Assembly: GCA_021780395.1 (NCBI GenBank)
Contig: JAJXYU010000018.1
Coordinates: 1-13,552 of the forward strand
Direction: 5' to 3'
Length of the DNA: 13,552 bases
DNA from: Pseudomonadota bacterium
Lineage (GTDB): Bacteria; Pseudomonadota; Gammaproteobacteria; Steroidobacterales; Steroidobacteraceae
Of the stretch, positions 7,684 to 13,552 are shown piece by piece (the stretch's first letter is position 1; each line of letters begins with the position of its first letter). Under the pieces are notes generated by a model. It saw only the letters and a list, made by a program, of their open reading frames with translations. It did not search any database and had not been told where the DNA came from. A program made the position numbers and the translations under genes.

Positions 7684-8289
7684 ATGAAGACAATCCGACC
7701 GGCACTCACGCTGCTCCTCACGATGACGGTGATCACCGGATTCGTCTATCCGCTGATCGTGACCGGGATCGCGCAGGCGCTGTTCCCGCGGCGGGCGAAC
7801 GGCAGTCTCGTCGTCGAGCACGGCCGGCCGATCGGGTCACGCCTGATCGGTCAGGCATTCGTCGCGCCGGATGATTTCTGGAGCCGACCGTCCGCGACCA
7901 CGCCGCGTCCGTACGATGCGCTCGACTCGGGTGGCTCGAACCTCGGTCCCACGAACCCGGCGCTCGTCGCGGCCGTGTCGGCGCGGATCGCCGCGCTGCG
8001 CGCGGCGGACCCGGGGAATCGCGCACCGGTGCCGGTGGATCTCGTGACCGCGTCGGCGAGCGGACTCGACCCGGACATCAGCCTCGCGGCGGCCGAGTAC
8101 CAGGCGGGCCGCATCGCGCGGGCGCGCGGCCTCGCGCTCGCGACGGTGCGTGCGCTGATCGCCGCGCACGCGGATCGTCGGTGGCTCGGGTTGTTCGGGG
8201 AGCCGCGAGTGAACGTGCTCGAACTGAATCGGGCGCTCGATGCGCTGAGCGCCACCCCCCGCCGCGGACCCGGCCGGCCGGACGGATGA
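7684..8289 (+). CDS. kdpC: KdpC, chaperone-like subunit of the K+-transporting ATPase
   Basis: This 201-residue protein (E. coli 190) has one N-terminal membrane helix (about residues 8-34, TVITGFVYPLIVTGIAQALF) and a periplasmic domain. Family landmarks are GSRLIGQAF (51-59), the FWSRPSATTPRPYDALDSGG block (65-84), SNLGPTNP (85-92), and VTASASGLDPDIS (121-133) followed by AEYQAGRIARARGL. KdpC is required for assembly and raises nucleotide affinity of the Kdp pump. ATG 7684 lies 17 nt after the kdpB stop, with a weak AGGA upstream. GTG 7663, overlapping the kdpB stop, would add seven residues and is a possible coupled start. The stop overlaps the kdpD ATG. Confidence 0.95.
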   Translation: MKTIRPALTLLLTMTVITGFVYPLIVTGIAQALFPRRANGSLVVEHGRPIGSRLIGQAFVAPDDFWSRPSATTPRPYDALDSGGSNLGPTNPALVAAVSARIAALRAADPGNRAPVPVDLVTASASGLDPDISLAAAEYQAGRIARARGLALATVRALIAAHADRRWLGLFGEPRVNVLELNRALDALSATPRRGPGRPDG

Positions 8290-10973
8290 TCGATTCGCGG
8301 CCGGATCCGGATCAGCTTCTCGCGCAGGTACAGGCCGAGGAGGCGCGCGCGCGGCGCGGCCGGCTGCGCATCTTCTTCGGCGCCTGCGCAGGTGTCGGCA
8401 AGACCTACGCGATGCTCGAGGCGGCGCGCAACGTCGGCGCCGCGGGCACGGACGTCGTCGTGGGCTACGTCGAGCCCCACGGACGCGTCGAGACCGAACG
8501 ACTGCTCGAGGGGTTGCCGCGGCTCGAGCCGGTCGCGGTGCGCTACCGCGGGATCGCGCGACGGGAGTTCGATCTCGACGGCGCGCTCGCGCGACGACCG
8601 CAGATCGTGCTGGTCGACGAACTCGCGCACTCGAACCTGGTCGGCGGGGAGCCGGCGCCACGCCACCCGAAGCGCTGGCAGGATGTCGAGGAGCTGCTCG
8701 ATGCCGGGATCAACGTCTGGACGACGGTGAACGTCCAGCATCTGGAGAGCCTGAACGACCTGGTCGCCCAGATCACGGGCGTACGCCAGCGAGAGACGGT
8801 GCCGGACCGGGTGTTCGACGAGGCGGAGGAGATCGAGCTGATCGATTTGCCACCCGACGATCTGCTCGGGCGGCTGCGCGCCGGAAAGGTCTACGTCGCG
8901 GACGAGGCGGCGACCGCGGTCGACCGGTTCTTCCGGATGCCGAACCTGATGGCGCTGCGCGAGCTCGCGCTGCGGCGCGTCGCCGACCGCGTCGAAGCCG
9001 CGGCTCGCGCACTGCCCGCGGCCCGGTCCCGCGCTCGACTCGCGAGCGAGCGGATCCTGGTCGCGGTCGGGCCGGATCCCCAGGCCGAGCAACTCGTGCG
9101 TGCCGGCAAGCGCATCGCGGACGCGTTCGATGCGAGCTGGACGGTCGTGTACGTGGAGACGCCGGCGCTGTTGCGGTTGTCGGACGAACAGCGCAACCGG
9201 CGGATCGACGTACTGCGACTCGCCGAGTCGCTCGGCGCGGAGACCGTGACGCTCGACGGACCGACCGCCGCTGCGGCGATCCTCGACTACGCGGAGACGC
9301 GCCATGCGACGCGGGTGATCGTCGGCGCGCCGAAGCGCAAGGGATGGCTTGCGTGGCTCGGGCCGTCGACCGGCGGACAGCTCGCGCGGCAGGCGCGGGG
9401 CTTCGACGTGATCACGGTCGCGGTCGACGAGCGGCTCGCCGCGCCGACGCCGATCGACGCGCGGCTCGCGGAGCCGATCCGTCCGATTCCCTGGCGCCGA
9501 TACGGGGCGGCGCTCGCGACCACGGTCACGTGCACCGCGATCGCGTTCGCGCTGTATCCGCGCTTCAACCTGTCGAATCTCGTGATGGTGTACCTGCTCG
9601 GCGTCACGATCGCGGGTCTGCGGTTCGGGCGCGGACCCTCGGTGATCACTGCGATCCTGAACGTCGTCGCGTTCGACTTCTTCTTCGTGCCGCCGCGTTT
9701 CACGATGGCGATCTCGGATGCCCAGTACCTGGTGACTTTCGGGGTGATGCTCACGGTCGCGCTGGTGATCGCGAATCAGACCGCGAGCGTCCGGCAACAG
9801 ACCCGGGTCGCCGGGGCGCGCGAACGGCGCTCGGCGCTCCTCTATGCGATGAGTCGCGAGCTCGCGGCGACGCGCGGTTCCTCCAGCATGGCCCTGGTCG
9901 CGGTGCGGCACGTCGCCGAAGTGTTCCAGTGCCGAGCGGTCGTGCTGCTGCCCGATGCCCGGGGCAAGCTCCAGTACCCGCGCGATGCCCCGCTCGATCG
10001 GTCCTTCCGGGGCGCCGATCTCGCGGTGGGGCAGTGGGTGCTCGACCACGGACGGCAAGCCGGCCTCGGTACGGACACGCTGCCCGCCGCGAAGGGACTC
10101 TACGTCCCGGCCGGCGACGAGCACGATCGCCTCGGGGTGCTCGCGGTCCTGCCGTCGAACCCCCGTCGCGTGCTGTTGCCCGAGCAGCGGCACCTGCTCG
10201 AGACCTTCGCGAGCCAGATCGGGCTCGCGCTCGGCCGCGCACGGCTGGCGGAATCCGCCGAGGCGACCCATCTCGCGGCGGAACGCGAGAGCCTGCGCAG
10301 CACGCTGCTCGCCTCGATCTCGCACGACCTGCGCACGCCGCTGGCGGTGATCCAGAGTGCGGCGAGCACGATCGCCGAGCCCGGGGTCGAGGTCGATCCG
10401 CAGACCCGGGTCCGGCTCGCCCGATCGATCGAGATCAAGGCCGGGGAGATGGCGGAGCTCGTCTCGAACGTGCTCGACCTGACGCGCTTCGAGTCCGGCG
10501 AGGTGATTTTGCGGCGCGACTGGCAGAGCCTCGAGGACCTGGTGGGCGCCGCACTGCAGCGGATGGACTCGAAGCTCGCGGGCCATCCGCTCGAGGTCCA
10601 TCTGCCGGCGGAGCTGCCGCCGGTGTACGTCGATGCGAGCTTGACCGTGCAGGTTCTGGTGAACCTGCTCGACAACGTCGCGAAGTACACGCCGCCCGGG
10701 ACCCGGGTCTGGGTGTCCGCGTCCCCGGACGAGGGATTCGTCCGCGTGCGCGTCGAGGACGACGGTCCGGGCCTGCCGCCCGGCGATCCCGCGCGCCTGT
10801 TCGACAAGTTCCAGCGCGGCGCCGTCGAGGGCACGGTCGTCGGCGTCGGCCTCGGGCTCGCGATCTGCCGCGCGATCGTCCGCGCGCACGGTGGACAGAT
10901 CGACGCACAGCGGCGCCCCGAGGGTGGCGCACGCTTCGAATTCACGCTCGGCACCCGCGAGGTCGACGCATGA
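8286..10973 (+). CDS. kdpD: KdpD, K+-responsive sensor histidine kinase
   Basis: This 895-residue inner-membrane kinase is nearly identical in length to E. coli KdpD (894). Domains in order: an N-terminal KdpD ATP-binding domain with Walker A GACAGVGKT (32-40) and Walker B IVLVDELAHSN (107-117); a universal-stress-protein-like domain starting at RILVAVGPDP (256); a DUF4118 four-helix membrane block (about 403-502); a GAF-like domain (about 525-660); HisKA with phosphorylated H680 in ISHDLRTPL; and HATPase with the N-box VNLLDNVAKYTP (N797), DDGPGLP (825-831), LFDKFQRG and GVGLGLAI. All catalytic boxes are intact. It autophosphorylates on K+ limitation or osmotic upshift and passes the phosphate to KdpE. 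ATG 8286 overlaps the kdpC stop, and the stop overlaps the kdpE ATG, so sensor and pump are made from one coupled message. Confidence 0.97.
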   Translation: MIDSRPDPDQLLAQVQAEEARARRGRLRIFFGACAGVGKTYAMLEAARNVGAAGTDVVVGYVEPHGRVETERLLEGLPRLEPVAVRYRGIARREFDLDGALARRPQIVLVDELAHSNLVGGEPAPRHPKRWQDVEELLDAGINVWTTVNVQHLESLNDLVAQITGVRQRETVPDRVFDEAEEIELIDLPPDDLLGRLRAGKVYVADEAATAVDRFFRMPNLMALRELALRRVADRVEAAARALPAARSRARLASERILVAVGPDPQAEQLVRAGKRIADAFDASWTVVYVETPALLRLSDEQRNRRIDVLRLAESLGAETVTLDGPTAAAAILDYAETRHATRVIVGAPKRKGWLAWLGPSTGGQLARQARGFDVITVAVDERLAAPTPIDARLAEPIRPIPWRRYGAALATTVTCTAIAFALYPRFNLSNLVMVYLLGVTIAGLRFGRGPSVITAILNVVAFDFFFVPPRFTMAISDAQYLVTFGVMLTVALVIANQTASVRQQTRVAGARERRSALLYAMSRELAATRGSSSMALVAVRHVAEVFQCRAVVLLPDARGKLQYPRDAPLDRSFRGADLAVGQWVLDHGRQAGLGTDTLPAAKGLYVPAGDEHDRLGVLAVLPSNPRRVLLPEQRHLLETFASQIGLALGRARLAESAEATHLAAERESLRSTLLASISHDLRTPLAVIQSAASTIAEPGVEVDPQTRVRLARSIEIKAGEMAELVSNVLDLTRFESGEVILRRDWQSLEDLVGAALQRMDSKLAGHPLEVHLPAELPPVYVDASLTVQVLVNLLDNVAKYTPPGTRVWVSASPDEGFVRVRVEDDGPGLPPGDPARLFDKFQRGAVEGTVVGVGLGLAICRAIVRAHGGQIDAQRRPEGGARFEFTLGTREVDA

Positions 10974-11704
10974 CCCGAGCGCCGCATCAGATCCTGATCA
11001 TCGAGGACGAACCGGGGATCCGCGAGGCGCTGCGCGTGCTGCTCGTGCGCGAAGGCTATCGCGCGATCGAAGCGCCGAACGCGGCCCGAGCGCAGATCGA
11101 GACGCGCAACCACAAGCCGGATCTGCTGATCGTGGACCTGGGATTGCCCGACGGCGATGGCCTCGATCTGATTCGTCGGATCCGTACCTGGTCGTCGCTT
11201 CCGATCGTCGTGCTGTCGGCGCGCACGCTCGAGGAGCAGAAGATCGCCGCGCTCGACGCCGGGGCGGACGACTTCGTGACCAAGCCGTTCTCGGCGCCGG
11301 AATTGCTCGCGCGGGTTCGTGCCGGCCTTCGCCGTGGCGCGCGGGCGACCGCGGGCGATGCGCCACTCGCGTTCGGCGCGGTCCGGGTCGATCTCGCCGG
11401 CCGTCGGACCCACGGAGCGCACGGCGAGATCCACCTGACCCCGGTCGAATACCGGGTGCTCGAGAGCCTCGCGCGCCGCGGCGGGATGGTCGTTCCGCAG
11501 CGCATGCTGCTGCGCGAGGTCTGGGGGCCGGACCGTGCTCAGGACACGCGCGGCCTGCGGGTGTTCATCAATTCCCTGCGCGCGAAAATCGAGCCGGATC
11601 CGCGGCGACCGCGGTACCTCGTGACCGAAACCGGGATCGGGTACCGGCTGTGCCCCGACGAGGTCGGCGAGGACACGGGCGCCGGATCCGACCGCGAGCG
11701 CTGA
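10970..11704 (+). CDS. kdpE: KdpE, OmpR-family response regulator of the kdp operon
   Basis: This 244-residue two-domain regulator has a receiver with the acidic pair E12-D13, phosphoacceptor D56 (LLIVDLGLPDGDG), the switch Ser S83 (VVLSA) and K105 (FVTKPF). A C-terminal winged helix follows, with LTPVEYRVLESLARRGGMVV and the recognition region RGLRVFINSLRAKIE, ending in the wing YLVTETGIGYRL. It is slightly longer than E. coli KdpE (225) owing to an acidic C-terminal tail. Phosphorylated by KdpD, it should activate transcription of this operon; the CTTAACC direct repeat at 3606-3623 is the best candidate binding site. ATG 10970 overlaps the kdpD stop as ATGA. Confidence 0.95.
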   Translation: MTRAPHQILIIEDEPGIREALRVLLVREGYRAIEAPNAARAQIETRNHKPDLLIVDLGLPDGDGLDLIRRIRTWSSLPIVVLSARTLEEQKIAALDAGADDFVTKPFSAPELLARVRAGLRRGARATAGDAPLAFGAVRVDLAGRRTHGAHGEIHLTPVEYRVLESLARRGGMVVPQRMLLREVWGPDRAQDTRGLRVFINSLRAKIEPDPRRPRYLVTETGIGYRLCPDEVGEDTGAGSDRER

Positions 11705-11737
11705 GCCCGGCCGCGGTCCGCGGCGCGCCGGACGGGC
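11705..11737. terminator. GC-rich hairpin between convergent kdpE and PilZ genes
   Basis: The 39-bp convergent gap holds nested inverted repeats: outer GCCCG (11705-11709) with CGGGC (11733-11737), and inner CCGCG (11711-11715) with CGCGG (11719-11723). Position right after the kdpE stop and facing the PilZ stop suits a bidirectional terminator. There is no T-tract on either strand, and short GC palindromes are common by chance here, so support is weak. Confidence 0.3.
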
Positions 11738-11743
11738 GGCGGA

Positions 11744-12079
11744 TCAGGCGGTCCGTTCGGTCGACATCGTCGCCGGCCCCGCGATCGGTCGTCGGCGCAT
11801 CCCGGTCGGGGCGCGCAAGATCGTCGCGATCACCGCCGGCGCGAATTCACACCACTCGAGCCCGACACCGTTCGCGGTGCGCCGCACCACCCACGCGGGC
11901 ACCACGTGCTCACCGATCCGCACGTCCCACCGCGCGAGGGTGGGCAACGGCGCCGGGAGGCGCAATTTCGCGCCGCTCAGACTCAGGTCCTCGATCCGTG
12001 CCCGCAGCGGTTCCATGCCCGGTCGTCGCATCTCGACCGGTAGCGAGACCTCCTTGCGGGATCCCCATCGATGCTCCAT
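11744..12079 (-). CDS. Single-domain PilZ protein (c-di-GMP receptor)
   Basis: This 111-residue cytoplasmic protein is made almost entirely of one PilZ domain. The c-di-GMP-binding signature is complete: RWGSR gives RxxxR (R4, R8) and DLSLSG gives DxSxxG (31-36), followed by beta strands ending in ANGVGLEW. A short basic/Pro tail follows. ATG 12079 is preferred because MEHRWGSR is a typical PilZ beginning. ATG 12130 in frame would add 17 Gly/Ser-rich residues that look non-conserved. Neither start has a strong ribosome site. It is on the same strand and downstream of the HD-GYP gene, a natural pairing of receptor and degrading enzyme. The downstream process it controls (motility, pili, polysaccharide) cannot be told from the sequence. 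Confidence 0.88.
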   Translation of the reverse strand: MEHRWGSRKEVSLPVEMRRPGMEPLRARIEDLSLSGAKLRLPAPLPTLARWDVRIGEHVVPAWVVRRTANGVGLEWCEFAPAVIATILRAPTGMRRRPIAGPATMSTERTA

Positions 12080-12217
12080 ATCGCCCCCCGAGCCGGCGTC
12101 AGTGCCGACGTGCCGGCCGAACGATCGCATCCGATTGCCCGGTCTCCCATCCGGAATGATCCCTAGCGCCGGGTGGAGATTCTCAGGTCGCCCGGCCGAC
12201 GGGCCGTGGGCAACGCG

Positions 12218-12946
12218 TCAGCGGCGGCCGTTCTGCGGGAACGAGATGGCGGGCAGGATCGCGGTCGAGCTGAGGTCGACGTCGGTCTCGATCGCCTTCC
12301 ACAGCGTGCCGACGTCGTGGCCGGCGTCCCGAACGATGCCAGTCAGCGCATCGACGACGCCGCGATCGAACAGCCGGTCGACCCCGTGGGCAAGCTCCTC
12401 GAGCGCGACCGGCGCGCCTCGCGCCGGGCGGTAGGGTCGATGATCGGTGATCGCCTCGAACACGTCCGCGACCGCGACGATGCGCGCCTCGAGGATGATC
12501 GACTCGCCCGCCAGACCCTCCGGGTACCCCGAACCGTCGAGCCGCTCGTGGTGCTGGCGAATGATCGAGTGCACCGGCCACGGCAGCGTCACGTGATCGA
12601 GGATCGCGCAGCCCGCCTGCACGTGGGTCTTCACCAGCGCGTATTCCTCGGGCGTGAGCCGCGCTGGCTTCGCGAGCAGCTCGCTCGGAATCGCGATCTT
12701 GCCGACGTCGTGCACCAGCGCGCCGAGGTACAGGCCCTCGAGGCGGGTCGCGTCGAGGCCGAGTTCGCGCCCGAGCGCGAGCGAGAGGGTGGCGGTCAGG
12801 CGCTGGTGACGCGCCGTGTAGTGGTCGCGGTGCGCCGCCACGGCGCTGATCGCATGGATCGTCTGGATCAGCGCATGACGGGTCGCGCGCAGCGCGTCTT
12901 CCAGCCGGCGCGTGGGATCGCCTTCGTGCTCGCAGGCCATGTCCAT
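12218..12946 (-). CDS. HD-GYP domain cyclic-di-GMP phosphodiesterase
   Basis: This is a 242-residue soluble protein. An N-terminal helix (LEDALRATRHALIQTIHAIS) leads straight into an HD-GYP domain. Metal and catalytic motifs are intact: H47 in YTARHQRL, HDVGK (79-83) followed by IPSELL, H108, QHHE (131-134), the GYP loop as DGSGYP (137-142) and VADVFEA with D161. The predicted role is hydrolysis of c-di-GMP to pGpG/GMP. There is no receiver or sensor domain, so it is a stand-alone enzyme. ATG 12946 has GGTGG 5 nt upstream; GTG 12955 and ATG 12940 are in-frame alternatives. It is divergent from the CHAD gene across about 100 bp and upstream of the PilZ gene on the same strand. Confidence 0.92.
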   Translation of the reverse strand: MDMACEHEGDPTRRLEDALRATRHALIQTIHAISAVAAHRDHYTARHQRLTATLSLALGRELGLDATRLEGLYLGALVHDVGKIAIPSELLAKPARLTPEEYALVKTHVQAGCAILDHVTLPWPVHSIIRQHHERLDGSGYPEGLAGESIILEARIVAVADVFEAITDHRPYRPARGAPVALEELAHGVDRLFDRGVVDALTGIVRDAGHDVGTLWKAIETDVDLSSTAILPAISFPQNGRR

Positions 12947-13046
12947 CGGCGCCACCGTTTACTGACTTTGCAAGTGTCGATCGTACGTCAAACCGGCGGG
13001 GGACTGCCAGCGCGTCGATCCTGCGAATCCGGAACGAGTGCGTTCG
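12947..13046. promoter_or_regulatory. Divergent promoter region between HD-GYP and CHAD genes
   Basis: Both genes read outwards from this 100-bp gap, so promoters for each should lie here. On the minus strand TTTGACG (about 12992-12986) is a fair -35 for the HD-GYP gene, but no convincing -10 follows at 16-18 bp. No clear element was seen for the CHAD direction. Confidence 0.3.
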
Positions 13047-13552
13047 ATGCGGGATACCCCCAATGCCGCGTTCGACGGTTTCCAGTACGCTCCCATCGTG
13101 ACGGATCGAACTCGATTGGGCTTGCTCGCCGACGAGCCCGCGGCCGCGGCCTTGCGTCGCCGAGTCCGCGCGCTGCAGCGCGCTCTCGACCGGCGCTTGC
13201 GTGGGCTCTCGCAGCGCGTCGACGTGCGTTCGGTGCACGAGGCGCGGATCGCGGCGCGGCGTCTGCGGGTCGTGCTGCGCAGCTTTGCGTCCGTGCTCGA
13301 GCCTACCGTCGCTCGAGCGTACCGTCGGGCGGTCGCCGAGGTTGCCGATGTGCTGCAGAGCGTGCGCGATGCGGACGTCGCGGTCGAACAGTTCGACGCG
13401 CTGATCGATCACGCGGAACCGGCGCCGGCGCACGCGCGGAAGCGCCTGATCGCACGTCGTGTCCGCGCGCGGCGCGCGCTGCGGGCGGCGCTGCGCACCG
13501 AGACCTGGAGCGCCCGGTGCGCTGCGATGCGTGCCGCGGCTGCGGACCCGAC
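13047..13552 (+). CDS. CHAD-domain protein (partial, 3' end outside window)
   Basis: The frame is open for 168 codons to the right edge. It shows the conserved-histidine alpha-helical (CHAD) pattern: VHEARIAARRLRVVLRSF (62-79) with the key His at 64, then a helix ending LQSVRDADVAVEQF (103-116), with very many Arg residues. CHAD domains bind polyphosphate and are found at polyphosphate granules or fused to CYTH triphosphatase domains. No CYTH domain precedes it, so this appears to be a stand-alone CHAD protein unless one follows beyond the window. ATG 13047 is taken as start with only a weak GAG upstream. GTG 13098 is a plausible shorter start without any ribosome site. Confidence 0.82.
   Translation, partial: MRDTPNAAFDGFQYAPIVTDRTRLGLLADEPAAAALRRRVRALQRALDRRLRGLSQRVDVRSVHEARIAARRLRVVLRSFASVLEPTVARAYRRAVAEVADVLQSVRDADVAVEQFDALIDHAEPAPAHARKRLIARRVRARRALRAALRTETWSARCAAMRAAAADP

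Noticed and set aside
7851..10889. A 1012-codon open frame on the minus strand opposite kdpC/kdpD
   Set aside because: It is antisense to clear KdpC and KdpD coding sequence. It is Arg/Asp/His-rich without domains, as expected from the mirror of a GC-biased codon pattern.
12190..12204. GCCCG-N5-CGGGC inverted repeat after the HD-GYP stop, as a terminator
   Set aside because: The stem is only 5 bp, there is no T-tract, and such repeats are frequent by chance in this base composition.
12960..12992. Possible sigma-54 promoter around TTGCA upstream of the HD-GYP gene
   Set aside because: There is no GG at the required distance before the GC of TTGCA.
12183..13433. A 416-codon minus-strand frame spanning the HD-GYP and CHAD region
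   Set aside because: It overlaps the HD-GYP gene out of frame and is antisense to the CHAD gene; no domain was recognised.
1..13552. CRISPR arrays, tRNA/rRNA genes, insertion sequences or integrase genes
   Set aside because: No repeat-spacer pattern, cloverleaf-like sequence, transposase motif or terminal inverted repeats were seen on reading through the window.

Overview
The window is very GC-rich, with strong G/C preference at third codon positions, so several long antisense open frames appear opposite real genes. An outer-membrane beta-barrel with a C-terminal Phe, a TonB-like inner-membrane protein, and HD-GYP and PilZ signalling genes all indicate a Gram-negative bacterium. The best guess is a gamma- or betaproteobacterium; the species cannot be named from the sequence.

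Layout. (1) Positions 1-3460, minus strand: a two-gene block. The first gene encodes a secreted outer-membrane barrel with an N-terminal carboxypeptidase-regulatory-like domain. The second is an incomplete gene running off the left edge; it encodes a degenerate receiver-like cytoplasmic domain, one membrane helix and a periplasmic TPR-like/coiled region, and resembles energy-transducer TonB-type proteins. (2) Positions 3461-3670: a divergent control region with a plausible -10 for the barrel gene, a 15-bp inverted repeat, and an 11-bp-period direct repeat (CTTAACC) placed like an OmpR-family (KdpE) activator site upstream of kdp. (3) Positions 3671-11704, plus strand: a complete high-affinity K+ uptake operon, small membrane ORF-kdpF-kdpA-kdpB-kdpC-kdpD-kdpE. 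Almost every junction is an overlapping stop/start. (4) Positions 11744-12946, minus strand, convergent with kdpE: a single-domain PilZ protein and an HD-GYP phosphodiesterase, i.e. a c-di-GMP receptor and a degrading enzyme. (5) Positions 13047-13552, plus strand, divergent from the HD-GYP gene: the start of a CHAD-domain (polyphosphate-associated) protein cut by the right edge.

How the parts fit. KdpFABC is the K+-pumping P-type ATPase, and KdpD/KdpE sense K+ limitation and switch it on. The divergent barrel could be an outer-membrane pore serving the same K+-limited state, with the control region shared. That link is inference from arrangement and from the recurrent association of porin-2 type barrels with kdp loci. 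The c-di-GMP pair and the CHAD gene look like an ordinary neighbouring signalling block with no visible tie to K+ uptake.
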